DNA of 64,000 nt, from positions 62,001 through 126,000 of the forward strand of contig JAPXFQ010000902.1 of assembly GCA_028564705.1 (NCBI GenBank). The letters run 5' to 3'. The translations under genes and the position numbers were made by a program. The notes below the pieces were generated by a model. The model did not search any database and was not told the DNA's origin. It saw only the letters and a program-made list of their open reading frames with translations. The first letter of the stretch is position 1. Every line of letters begins with the position of its first letter. Below are positions 1 to 10,875 of this stretch, in pieces. This DNA comes from Apricaphanius iberus (Eukaryota; Chordata; Actinopteri; Cyprinodontiformes; Aphaniidae).

Positions 1-1188
1 CTTGTAAATGCTCATGGTATGAAGAATCTGCATGCTAAGTTAGTATGGGATATACCAGCTGAGGAGGCATTTATCAAGTTGAAACAGGCTCTAGCACAAG
101 CAGCTGATTTGGCCACTCCTGACTATACATGTCCATTTTTTCTCAACACATCAGAGACAGATGGGATTGTTAATGGCATTTTGTTTCAGAAAAAGTGTGG
201 TCAGAGACACATTCTTATGTATCTTAGCATTAAGCTGCAAGCTATTGAAATGAGACAGCCATCTTACACGAGACATGCAGCAGGTATAGCTCATCTAGTG
301 GAAAAAACATCACACATTGTCAGGGGTTATCCACTTCATATTTTAACATCTCATGGAGTCATGGCATTGGTTAATTCTGAGATGTTTACTCTTTCAACTT
401 TGCGTCAACAGCGAATTAGCAGAGTTTTGGAAGCACCGAACATTATTTTTACGCATGAAGGAATAAACATGGCTGACCAAATGACCATCTCTGGAGAGCA
501 GCATGACTGTTTCAGACTGAATTCGGTTGCTCAAAAAATACGTCCTGATTTGCGATCTGATCCTTTGCCTTCAGGTGTTGTGCTCTATACAGATGGTTGC
601 TGTTTTAGGGATTCGCAGGGCCAGTTGAGATCAGGTTTTGCAATTGTAGAGCAAAATGGGGATTCATTACAGACTGTTGTTTCAGGGAAGCTTGACGGCA
701 AGCAGAGCGCACAGCGTGCTGAAATAAGGGCTCTTATTGAAGCATGCAAATGGGGCAGAGATAAAGATGTGACGATTTACACTGATTCGAACTATGGGTT
801 TTCTGTCATACATTATGAATTACCACAGTGGAAAAGAGCAGGTTTTGTTACCACTACTGGTAAGCCTATACAGCATCATGCAGACATTATGGAGCTTTTG
901 GATGTTGTCATGTTACCAGCTAACCTTGCTGTTCTTAAATGTAAGGGTCACAGCAAGGCTGACACTGTTGATGCGCGTGGAAATGCTGCGGCAGATTTGG
1001 CTGCAAAAGAGGCAGCGGGTTACCTGTCACGTGTCCACACACAGCTGATTGTCACGTCAGCACAGGAAATGTCAGACAGTTTTGCTGAGGAAGTGCAGTT
1101 GGCGCAGCAGGCTGCTGCGTCACAGGAGATGACTGTGTGGAAGGATAGAGGTGCTGTTTTTGCTGATGGTTTTTTGGCGGGGGCCTGA
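1..1188 (+). pseudogene. pol: ERV pol: RT connection and RNase H
   Basis: This is the C-terminal part of a retroviral reverse transcriptase, which enters from the window's left edge. The first ATG at 19 is internal and not a true start. The first 180 codons are the connection (RNase H-like tether) region. The RNase H domain follows with its acidic residues visible: Asp192 in YTDGCC, Glu235 in RAEIRAL, Asp256 in TDSNYG and Asp326 in GNAAAD, numbered from the ATG at 19. The frame ends at 1188, while integrase resumes in the next frame from about 1160. In retroviruses these domains form one polyprotein, so a small indel has broken pol. Confidence 0.87.
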
Positions 1189-2224
1189 TGGCCGTTTGGT
1201 TTTACCTGCCGCGTTAAAACCCACCCTTTTTCAGGAGGCTCATGGTGTGGCACATGTGTCATATACTCAGATGAAACGTAATCTTTGTTTTTGGTGGCAT
1301 CCTTTCCTGCCACATATGATTAAGCGTTTTTTGAGTGAATGTGTGGTGTGTGGTCAATTTAATCCTAAGCCTACTATCAAGCCAGAAATGGGAGCCTTCC
1401 AGGACTTGTGCAGGCCTGGCGAGGAGATCGTGATCGATTATACAGATATGGGGACACCTGTTAGGGGTTTCCGATACCTGTTAGTGATTATTGATTTATT
1501 GACCTCGTGGCTTTCTGCTTTTCCTGCTAGACGGGAGGAATCTCAAATGGTGGTGAAATCTTTGATTAATCACTGGATTCCGTGCCATGGCTTTCCGACT
1601 AAGGTCAGGTCTGACAATTGCACACATTTTAAAAATAAATATCTCCGACAGGTTGAGGAACAGATGGGAATAACCCACAAGTTCGGCACTGTTTATCATC
1701 CGCAATCGCAAGGTGTCATCGAGCGTTCTAATTCTACTTTAAAGTTGAAGCTGGCAAAGATTTCAGCTCAGACGGGGCTTAATTGGTTAGATGCTCTTCC
1801 TATTGCTCTGATGGCCATCAGATCATCTGTCTGTAGGACAAAAGGTCTCACTCCTTATGAGATGTTTACTGGCAGGATCTTCCCTGGTCCGTGGGCTGGC
1901 AGAGAACCACAGGTTTTGCCCCATCCTGATCCAGACCCTCGAGGTGATCATCAGCAGCTGAAGGGCCTGGTGTCCTCCTTCCTTCCGGCTCCCCGTGACG
2001 TGCAGGGACCTGCGGCGTCTGCTTCCGAGGCTGGACGAGTTTGGCTGAAGGTGTATAAGAGAAAGTGCCAGGAGCCCCGCTGGTCTGGCCCGTTCCAGGT
2101 TGCTGCTCGTACAACTCACGCTGTCCAGCTGCGTGGGAAAGGTTCTACTTGGTTTCACTGGTCCCAGTGTGCTCCGGCCCCTGACCCCCCCTCCTGTCCC
2201 TCACCTGCAGCAGCTGTCTGCTGA
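1151..2224 (+). pseudogene. pol: ERV pol: integrase
   Basis: This is a retroviral integrase. An HHCC zinc-binding region lies at the N-terminus (His residues in HGVAHV, cysteines in ECVVC). The catalytic core has Asp in IDYTDM, Asp in SDNCTHF and Glu in VIERSN. Exactly 35 residues separate the last two, the classic D,D-35-E spacing. The usual Gly after SDN is Cys here. A basic, Pro-rich C-terminal part follows to a stop at 2222-2224. The reading frame differs from the RNase H frame upstream. The true domain start is near 1160; the ATG at 1151 is a chance start. Confidence 0.88.
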
Positions 2225-3153
2225 CCTGGGGGAATCTTTCTGCAGTGGGTGGTGTCGGTTCTGACTAGGCAGTATCGACTGCCGAAGCCAGGAGGCAGGG
2301 CTTGGCCCACCCAGAAGATTGGTTCGGTTGCTGTGATCATTCAGTGTGATCTTTATGTGCCAAAATTGGGCGAGATAAGCAATTTGGGCTTGCTTTTCTC
2401 GAAGAGGGAGTATACAGAAGAGAAAGATCGCAAGACATCTAACACATTACACAGCAGGTTTTGACCATTTCACAATCGGTGAAGGAAGCCAGGAGGCGGG
2501 GCCTGTCTGTGTATTTGTGTTTTATTGGGGGAAATGTTCAGTTAATGAAGTAGCTGGCATTTCATTGAGGGCGATCTGAAAAAATTGGAAGAAATAAAGA
2601 GCTCACTCGACTGAATCGTCTCATCACTGGCAGCCGCTTGGTGACAGAGGAATAAACAAAGAGTGAAGACTACAGAATAAAAAAAAATAATAATAAAGAC
2701 TGAACATTTATTAATCATTTTTCTGTTTTTTACAGGTTGTTTAACCAATTTTTATTCTACAGGTGCAGATTGTTAGACACTGCCTAAGAGGGTGTCAAAG
2801 ACTTTTTAAGTAGTAAAGTTGTAGGATTTTGTCATAATATTCAGTTTTTACGGTTTTATAAAAGTTTTTATTAATACGCTAAGACATTTTAAGGGGTGTT
2901 TAAATCATAATTAGGTTGACTTGATTACTAAATCTTTGTTTCAATTATCTTTTTTCATGATATGGTTTTCTGTAGATGTTTTTGAGGTTGTGACAATTGC
3001 TAGAGTTTTGCCTTGTACTAAAAGAATATTGAATTGGGTTAAAACGATAAAAATAAATTAATTAAATAAAAATAATTGCTTAAAGGTAAAGATAAAGAAA
3101 AACAGACACCCTTCCTTTGTTAAAATAATCATAGGATCACACCAACAGAAAAT
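2225..3153 (+). other. ERV spacer between integrase and env
   Basis: This is about 0.9 kb between the integrase stop and the env ATG. I see no convincing coding frame. Two similar short segments centred on GCCAGGAGGC occur near 2288 and 2487. An AATAAA followed by a GC-rich stretch lies near 2596. The second half is AT-rich. It may hold the splice acceptor and leader for env, but nothing proves that. Confidence 0.4.
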
Positions 3154-4450
3154 ATGCATCTTTGGGAAAATAAGAAGGTGCTGTGCACCACAGGTTTTTG
3201 CATGATGTTATTGGTCAATATTATCTTTTACTGTTGTGGTGAATGGCCTTATAATAGTTCTACAAATCAAACACAGGTTGAAGTTCACTCAATTAGACCG
3301 AGAAGAAACTTAATGGCTAAATCATCTCCCTATTCACTGTGTGGCACTTCCGCCGCACATCGTGGATTTTCTCAATTTTGCATACCAAGAGGACGATCTG
3401 CAGTGATTACTATTCCCTTAAACACATTAGTTTATAGGGGACAAGCAAGTAAATATAAAACCTACCCCTTGTGGTACATAACAAATGATCAAAAAGATAC
3501 TAGTTGGTCCACTTTAATTGCTGATCCCCTAGGATATGACTGGAGAAGGTACACTACTACAGCTTATGCAAAACATATGCGTCCTTTGGTTAAATTGGAT
3601 AAGGTTGCAGATAAATTACTTCTTACTGTTAATTTAACTAAAAGTGATCTCCTCCCCTTAAAATATCTCCAGAATGGGCAAGGTTGTACTCTCTTTATAA
3701 TTTGGGTTTATAAAGGGGGAAAAGATGTTCAATTTCCTATTATAATCTGTCAAGACTCTCTTAATGCTTCCACCTCGGTAAGTCAAAATCAGGCCTCAGC
3801 AGCAAGAGGTAGTATAATTAAAGAAGAACCATCTGTGGACGATTACTTTGAAATGATGACAGGTGTCGGAGGCTCCACTAATAATTGGTTGCTTATGGTA
3901 GAACAAGCAGGACAAGAAGCGAGGCGGGATTGTGTTGTGTGCATGGGAGCCAGACCTATTCTCAAGGTGGTCCCTGCACCTGTTGAGCTCAACACAACTT
4001 GTCTGGTTTCCCTGCTGTCTAGTGTAAATCCAGTAAAAGATTGTAGTAACTGGGAGAAATTATTCCCTATAGCTGATAACAGAGCTACCCCACCTTTCTT
4101 TGATAGTAATGTTGCTCCAAATAATTTTACTTGTTTCAAAAATGATAAGCCTGGAAATAAAGTAGTGGGTTCAGTCAACATTACATATTGCAATTCAATC
4201 CAAACTTCTATTAGATCTTTTGAGGCTGTACATGAGCAACTTAAAGCCACCTCCTTAATGGTTTTTCACAATAGAATAGCAGTTGACATGCATCTTTAGC
4301 TGAAAAGGTGGTGATCTGTTCATTTTTTGGTGATCAATGCGATGTATCGTTTATCCCTAATAATAATAATGCAGATGGAAAATTAAACTTAGGGCAGTAG
4401 AAGGGACTGAGAATACTGTCAAATAGGCTTAAATGACAACAAATCAGGCT
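3154..4450 (+). pseudogene. env: ERV env: surface unit and start of transmembrane unit
   Basis: This is a retroviral envelope glycoprotein. The open part runs 3154-4299 (381 codons). It begins with a short basic stretch and a hydrophobic signal-like segment (about residues 12-28). Seven N-glycosylation sequons are visible. A CXXC motif (DCVVCMG) lies near 3931-3948; in gamma-type envelopes this motif links surface and transmembrane units by a disulfide. After the stop at 4299 the neighbouring frame continues into ectodomain-like sequence with two cysteines spaced CX6C (4316-4345), then decays. The membrane anchor and cytoplasmic tail are missing. The protein cannot be made intact. Confidence 0.75.
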
Positions 4451-4451
4451 G

Positions 4452-4590
4452 CAAGGTACCACCTGAGAACTTGGTCTGGCTCCCATGCCACACAACAAAA
4501 GCTGTTTCAACTTAATAAATGCCTCCTCAGCTGGTATATCCATACTAATTTTAGCATGCAGATTCTTCATACCATGAGCATTAACAACGC
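4452..4590 (-). pseudogene. Inverted ERV fragment joining pol directly to env
   Basis: Read on the minus strand, 4590-4505 is nearly identical to the first 87 bases of the window (RT connection region). It then passes without spacer into sequence resembling env around 3935-3975. About 3.8 kb that separates these sites in the plus-strand copy is missing. The block faces the plus-strand env, which ends a few bases away. It is a rearranged piece of a second provirus of the same family. Confidence 0.75.
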
Positions 4591-4602
4591 GCTCTGAGTG
4601 GT

Positions 4603-5347
4603 GTGGTTAGCGATCTTTGGTCGAGTAATGAAGGCACTATAATGTCTGGAAAAATTTTTTTTTGTGTCAGTCCAGAAAATGACAGCATTGATTTAACAGT
4701 GACGAAGAGGTTCTCTGAATGGAGCCAAAAATTAGCATTCTTTGTGGGTGATCAGTCAGTCCAGCGATTGACTGTCACCTTCCGCCCCAGGACACTGGAC
4801 TCCTGCACATGACCATATACTAGACTCAGCTTATCACGGTGAGACTTTATAACCCTCTCTCTCCCATATGTTGTAACACAGTAGAGTAGCTTCTATGCAC
4901 GTTTTCATACAGTAGGGGACGCTCAAAATCAAATCGTTCCACCATACTGGGTCAGACACAGCCTGGAGGGAGCCCTTGTACCAGTGCTTAATGACTGCTT
5001 ACATTACCTGATTAACAAACCTGGACTCAAACGCGAAAACCTGACGGATGCACTACTCGAACCGTTAGCTTGCCTGCTCTGCAATGTAAATGAAAAAAAC
5101 TCCCTGACAGTAGAAGGTGGAGCGGTACTGGTAAACAGAAAAATTGCATTTAGCCAAATCTATGCAGGTAAAACCATTTCATAATCCAGGTGTAAGAGAT
5201 GCAAAGCTGTATACGGATTTGGGAGTAGCAATGGGAGGTGTTTTTGAGGGCCTTCTTGACAGCACGCAAAATCATGCTGCCATCTTGTTTTTTTACCAGT
5301 ACCTTGTTTTTCTACAGAAGAATAGGGTGTTATATGGTAGAATCTGA
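4603..5347 (+). pseudogene. Unrecognised decayed coding stretch
   Basis: I do not recognise this. One plus frame from about 4630 to 5184 reads as ordinary protein of roughly 180 codons, interrupted by in-frame stops near 4810, 4843 and 4885. It then shifts to another frame for 5144-5347. The composition is mixed, with hydrophobic and charged residues alternating and a Leu/Ala/Cys-rich helix-like stretch around 5040-5080. No retroviral motif is present, although it sits inside an otherwise ERV-derived block. It could be a captured host gene, a piece of another virus or an unusual ERV accessory gene. I assign no function. Confidence 0.35.
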
Positions 5348-5365
5348 TGGTTCTAAAAACTCTCC

Positions 5366-5787
5366 TCATATGCAAGTAAACTGCAAATAGTGTCGCAATA
5401 CCTTCCTCAGCCTGCGGTTTATGTCGGTATATGGGACGCCATAAAGTGGATCAGAATGTTTCTTCTCAAATGTGATGGGTGGTTCGTATGCTACAAGAAC
5501 AACATCAGTGGGGACCATTGTACCACAAAGAGTCACAGACACGACCTTTAATGCCTCCACTTTGCAGCAGGATGATTCTCGTTTTCTCTCTCGCTCCATG
5601 ATTTCTTAGAAAGCTCACAAATGTTCCAAATATGTAGTATCGGAGAAGCTCGCGTGTCTATTTTGTACATCTGAGAAGAAGGAGAAAAGAGACTGAAGGT
5701 ATCTGGGTAGAAACCCCGCAATCCTTTAATGTTACATCCCCTTTTAACCATTCCCCCCAATCTATAGCTTGATGTTTTGGATTGCAA
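5366..5787 (-). pseudogene. Unrecognised decayed coding stretch, minus strand
   Basis: Two overlapping minus frames (5787-5548, then 5599-5366) look like one protein of about 130 residues broken by a frameshift near 5590. It shows no reverse-transcriptase, protease or integrase motif, although an ERV reverse transcriptase would be expected between the protease (6406) and the pol fragment (4590). It converges on the plus-strand stretch ending at 5347. Identity unknown; it may be the 5' part of the same foreign insert. Confidence 0.3.
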
Positions 5788-6059
5788 GCAATTAAAGAAA
5801 TATGAGGAAGCGCGTCAGCCTCCTTATATAATCCATGTTGCTGCTCCTGTAGTCAGATCAGCAAACTCAGTGCAAACACTCCTTCACCACAAAGCCATCG
5901 GTAAGCCGAAGCCACAGACAAAGTTTTGTCTTCAAGGTCTGTTTCAAATCCCTGCAGCATCTCAGATAATTCAGCAGCAGGGAAAGAATATCACGTGCAG
6001 ACATCGTTGTCAATCTGGCCCCAGAAAAATATCAGCCACTGTGAAAGTGTTCATCCTTT

Positions 6060-6406
6060 CAGCATAAATTCGACCCACTCCATGGTGTCCCAGCAATGTG
6101 TATGTCCAGTCAGAACAAGTCACATAAGTCCATTAGGGGTACAACACAGGATAGTAAGCACCCAGTTTGATAAGCAGACTATGCACTACGCTCATGTTGG
6201 GAACTGGAGTGGTTATGAGCAATGAACAAAAGGTGTGATAGTTTTGTACTCCCACCGCAACAGGCAATGGTTGCGTGACACGGGAGAATCATCGGAGCCC
6301 ACAGAGTCATGCCATCACAGACACTGTGTCCAGAAAAATTGACGGTCCTGGTTATAACTTTGTCCAGAGTGCTGAAAGTAGCACCAGTGTCCACCAAGAA
6401 TGGCAA
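6060..6406 (-). pseudogene. pro: ERV aspartic protease
   Basis: This is a retroviral protease on the minus strand. The active-site motif VDTGATFS lies near its start at about 6390. Further on, a Leu-Gly-Ala-type segment typical of the C-terminal part of retroviral proteases appears near 6155-6170, after a stop and frame change. The domain is therefore recognisable over its whole length but broken. It is opposite in orientation to pol-env at 1-4450 and so belongs to a second, inverted provirus copy. Confidence 0.65.
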
Positions 6407-7799
6407 TGAATGTACATATATGTCTTTGTGAGCATTGGATCTCCCCTTTGTCCTGCTCTCAAAGTTACTCTGTGGGCATTGTCAAAAACTGAGGCCCCCA
6501 CCCTGTCCTCCTTGATGGAGAGGAGAAGGAACCATATGCTGATTCGGGGCAATATGATGAAGGTGGCTGGACCGGGAGGAATAGCGCCCCTCGTGATGTG
6601 GACTGTCCTTCACCCAGTTGCCCACTTTGAGCCACACCTCCGAAAACCGCCCGCACTGGATGCCTCTTACCAGGCCTATATTACCACATACTGGCCTACC
6701 ACGTGACCGGCCCGAGTGTTGCCATGTCCGATTATAACGGAGCAGTAAATGGCTGATTTGGTGCGGGTGCAGCATACATTAACAGGATAGAGGAAGGCAA
6801 CACTGTTAGCTGTTCAACAGTGGCGCTGCTTATGCACCATCTGCTTCCACTTTTTTGACTGATGATAGTCAGTCAATTTATTCTGGCCTATTTTAAATGT
6901 GGAGCCTTCAGCAAAAGCAGATCTCATTTTCTTATTTCATTTCGCAGCGTCCCTTAAACGCGAATCTTGAGCTTCTTGTATAATATAGGTGTATGTGTCT
7001 TTCCCATGTCGGCTGATCACTAAAATATGTGAATCAGGATTACGTTTCATTAGTGTAGCATACAGACTCTGGACCATTGACCGCTTTAAACTGCTTCTTA
7101 AACCAGTTTCTGTTATTCACCGGCATCCTCTGGGATATTTGCCAGTAACGATCAGAACCCATTTATCTTTAATTTTAGCCCAGATATTCTGTGGGAGTTA
7201 CATCAGTTGACAAGGATATTATCCAAATCTTAGAGGCGGGCGGAGACAGGTAGGATTCTTTCTCCTGACAGCCACTCAGCAAGTTCATGGCGGTGAAGCG
7301 CAAAAGGGGACTCTTTCATCTAGTTTTTGCACTAGGTTGCATCTGGAGACATCATCCTCAATTATTGTCTGCTAAATGTCAACATTACTGCCCATAATTG
7401 CTTTTCAGTCCCCTCCGCTAGTGTTTGGCCTGAAGTCAGCTGATTTAATTGGTTTATCCAAACAGATTCCCACCATCTCAGTACAAAGCGGGGTGTTGCA
7501 GAGTTATTAGCAAGAATGTCAGCAATTCTTCCATGGTTTGTAAAATTATGAACCATCCGATGCTTCCTCTAAAGGAAACATTAATTTAGTGCACCATGAG
7601 TTTGGTATTCTGATAAAACCCAAACGCGGAAATTGAATAAACAACGGGGACAGAGACGGTAATCCTTCACTAACAATGTTAAAACGAACAAAACTTTAAT
7701 TAATAAGTAAACCCCACCAAAAGACAAAAACAAAATGCCTCCAGCAGAACCACACTTCGTCTCCAAAAACTCGAATAACTGTTTAACCGTGTCAAACAA
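6407..7799 (-). pseudogene. gag: Probable ERV gag remnant
   Basis: This minus-strand sequence directly upstream of the protease is split among frames. Short readable pieces are 7799-7581 (with a hydrophobic segment), 7556-7362, about 7330-7080, and a Lys-rich stretch near 6950-6830. Its position before protease and its basic C-terminal part suggest gag. I could not find an intact nucleocapsid zinc knuckle, so the assignment rests mainly on position. The hydrophobic first piece is not typical of gag and could be a separate leader or unrelated sequence. Confidence 0.35.
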
Positions 7800-8920
7800 A
7801 TACCGGTCGGAAGCTAGGCTACCAGAGTGTAGCTGTAAGCATGAGCACCCCAGCTCAACCTGAACAAAACGGTGCCGCTTCGTTACAATAAAAAGTTATT
7901 TTATATATATATTCTAAAGAGTTTACTACCAGTTATCCATAACAATAGTCCTATATATGTGTTAAACAATGCTTTAGACGTGTTTACGTAAGTGTACAAG
8001 GTTGAACGCCTTTATTCCAGGCGAGACTCACACACACTGTATGTTAGCTGTAAGCTAGATATGGTGGTACTGTAACCAACCGAAAATGATACTTCCCATT
8101 ATTCCTCTACAATGCCAAGCTTCTACGTAATCTGCACAAACAGAAAACGAGGGCATCGACTAGGCGTTTAAAATTCGCAGAGGAATTATGGTTTTAGATT
8201 CAGTCAGTTAGTTCCCCTAAATGAGGAGTTTATATGAGGCCGGTGTGCAAAAAGCTACCTAGTAGCTTTCTTCCCTAGCCTCCACTCCGTCCAAGCACAC
8301 CCACAATCACACCGAAACAAGTACAGTAATTTTACAATATTTATCAAACACTAACCTCAAACCAGACCGACCAAAAACTGGACCATAATCACAATTCCAC
8401 TTTCGCAGTGCTCAGCTGCACGTTTGGAATAAACGCAGCCTCTCCAAGGTAATCCGTTAGCAGTCAGAGGGCTCCCGGGCCCTGCCTGCTGCTAAATTCG
8501 TTTGCCAGCCAAGGAGCTTCCCAAAAAAGCGTCCTGTCTGGGCCGGACGGCCAACCTCGAGCCCGATCCGCACCGTGGTCGGCCCTTAACCAAAAAAACA
8601 ACACATCAACATTAAACGGAGAACGGTTAGATCAATCAATACCTATTAATTTGGTGTTAGCGCTGTTCCAGATTGATACAAAACCACCCGGGTGCTGATT
8701 TAGCAAGGATCAATCCAGTCGCTCTCCGATTCTCTGTTGAACTCCAAGGAAAAAACACAAAATTACTGGAATGTCACAAACACATGCATCAACCAGTTAT
8801 GCCACACTTTACTACTCACACTCAATCTCTCCCAGCTCCGAAACAACTTAAGACCGAATTACGGAGCACGCATCCTCCACCATGTGTTGGCTCCTAGTTA
8901 CCATGCGATCGGCACTCGCT
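7800..8920. other. Stretch without recognised gene (possible ERV leader)
   Basis: This is about 1.1 kb with no convincing coding frame. If the candidate LTR at 8921-9430 is real, this would be the minus-strand leader before gag, which is long for a retrovirus. Confidence 0.3.
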
Positions 8921-9430
8921 TCCGGAGAGTGTAGGGGCGCCAACATTTAAACCCCGGCGGGAAGTTTTCCAAAATAAAGTCAGAGCTGAGAGACAGAGAG
9001 AGAAAATAATGCACAGACACAGAATTTCTGTTTCACACTCGTACACACCTGCAGATGGGGAACAGTCAGAACTGAGTTGAACTGAACTGAACCGTCGTAT
9101 ACAGGGCTGTACCATTTTTATTAAAGAAGAACAAAGAACGTATTCACATGTCTATTCTCCTCCCCCTAGATTTTTATTACACCAAACGTTTATTCTCAAG
9201 GTTTCCTGAGTTATCGCTGTAACCGTCCGGTCTGTTTATGACTGTCTACTCCCTACTCTGTTTCTTATCTCCGCATCCTACTTTTACAACATGCAATAAA
9301 CTTTAGCCTAGAGTTTTACGACTTAAAAGCTTACCCCCATAAACAATACTTGACAAAACATCTCTTTACCATCATGCAAGCTAATTAAAACAGACTTTTA
9401 CTTTCTGAATACTAACTAAAGATTATATAA
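8921..9430 (-). repeat. Candidate ERV LTR with primer-binding site
   Basis: On the minus strand this ~500 bp resembles an LTR. It has two AATAAA-type signals, a T- and CT-rich U5-like end, then TGGCGCCCC at 8943-8935, the start expected of a tRNA-Lys-type primer-binding site. Only about the first eight bases match that consensus, and no second LTR copy is visible in the window. Orientation and position upstream of the minus-strand gag-protease remnants fit. Confidence 0.3.
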
Positions 9431-9436
9431 ACATAT

Positions 9437-10432
9437 TCAATACGAGACTGTTATATAAAGTAGCCCCAAAAAATATGAATCACGACAGCGTTTTAGTACT
9501 TGTTTAGCATTTTTAGCGTTTCGGCCTGTATAACTAATAATTTGCCCTCTCAGGAATGCTTTAAAAGCGTCCCATCTGATTCCTGCTGATGTTTGATTTT
9601 TGTTAATTAAGAAATACTCATCAATTTGATTTCCTATAAATTTAATGAATTCTTCATCTTGTAACCATTTGTGCTGAAACCTCCATCTCGGTGGATCACA
9701 AGTGATATCATCATCTCGATAAACTAGCTTACAAGGTGCATGATCTGATATAGCAATATTATCATATGAACAACTTTTAATTTTTGGTATCAAATTTGTT
9801 GAAATTAAAAAATAATCTATACGTGAGTATGTTTGGAATGTTGCAGAATAACATGAGTATGATTTACTTTGAGGATTTAGTGTTCTCCAAATATCTGTTA
9901 ATTTTAGGTCATTCATGAATTGTTTTATAGTTGATCTACAGTTATTATGAGTCTGGTCTACTCCCGTTGAACGGTCCCACCTTGGTTCTAACGTACAATT
10001 GTAGTCTCCTGCTATTATATGATGTCCCGACAGAGTTGAAAGCAATAGAAACAAGTCTTCATAGAAAGAAGAGTCATCAATATTAGGACCATACACATTG
10101 ACTAAATTTATGTTTTCTGTTAATAGTGAACCTTGAATTATTAAATATCTACCCCTCTTATCTTTAATAATATTGTCTACCTGGAATGGAACAGTTTCAT
10201 GAATAAGTATCATTACTCCTCTTGCACGAGAGGAAAATGCAGATGTATATATATTACCCCTCCATCTTCTTCTGATCCTCTTTTCATCGTCCTCTATCAA
10301 ATGAGTCTCTTGTAGAAATACTACCTTAGAATCCATATTTTTTAGTTTGCTCATGACCTGTTTAACCTTTTTATAACGTTGAAGCCCCCTGCAGTTCCAA
10401 GATACAAAATTGAGATTTACTCCTTGTGCCAT
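9437..10432 (-). pseudogene. L1 ORF2: AP-like endonuclease (truncated)
   Basis: This is the N-terminal part of L1 ORF2p. The AP-endonuclease-like domain that nicks target DNA is complete: Asn in SWNCRGL, Glu in LQETH, Asp/Asn in GDYNCTLEP, Asp in SRIDYF and the SDHAP motif near the end of the domain. The ~60-residue linker follows, then the frame leaves the family near residue 315 and ends at a stop. Full L1 ORF2 proteins are about 1,200-1,300 residues, so reverse transcriptase is entirely missing. The ATG at 10432 fits the expected start. Confidence 0.87.
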
Positions 10433-10875
10433 GTTAACACTTTAAAGTTAGTTGTAAAGCAAAAGTATTAATGCAACCTTCTTGTAAACAGCTGTTGCAA
10501 AATTACCAGTAGACATAAATAAGATTTTGAGAGAAGCCTAACATTGAACATAACAAACCTGTGTATAACACCCCAAAACAGAACTACACTCCAACCCCCC
10601 CGCCCGTGGGCCCCCCTCCCTCCTTGATGCATCTTCCGTCATCGCATGCGACCGATCCACACTGCGTGAGGAGCAGTCTAACCTTCCTCTTATCTCAAAA
10701 ACAAATACGAACCGCTGCTATATGTGCTTTTGTTCACATCCGTATACCCTAGCTGCTGTTCTTTTGGCGTATTACATGTATAGTAGTGATTAAGTAGACA
10801 TTTAACAATAAAATAATAAATTATAATGAGACACTACTTACAAACTCAACAAAATAAATGGCATAAATTACAACC

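Larger units (their letters stand above)
1..4450 (+). mobile_element. Endogenous retrovirus, 3' part (pol-env)
   Basis: This is a decayed provirus that enters the window already inside pol. In order it holds the RT connection region, RNase H, integrase, a roughly 0.9 kb spacer and env. Pol is frameshifted between RNase H and integrase. Env is cut by a stop after the surface unit and runs into the transmembrane subunit in another frame. No 3' LTR follows: near 4452 the sequence switches to minus-strand ERV material, so the 3' end was lost in a rearrangement. The pol layout and the CXXC motif in env suggest a gamma- or epsilon-like fish ERV; the genus is inference. Confidence 0.85.

Noticed and set aside
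2249..2464. A small ORF between integrase and env as an accessory retroviral gene
   Set aside because: It has no domain or signal and is short; similar frames occur by chance.
2596..2660. AATAAA-containing segment as an LTR R/U5 region
   Set aside because: It sits between integrase and env, and no second copy is seen, so an LTR is unlikely.
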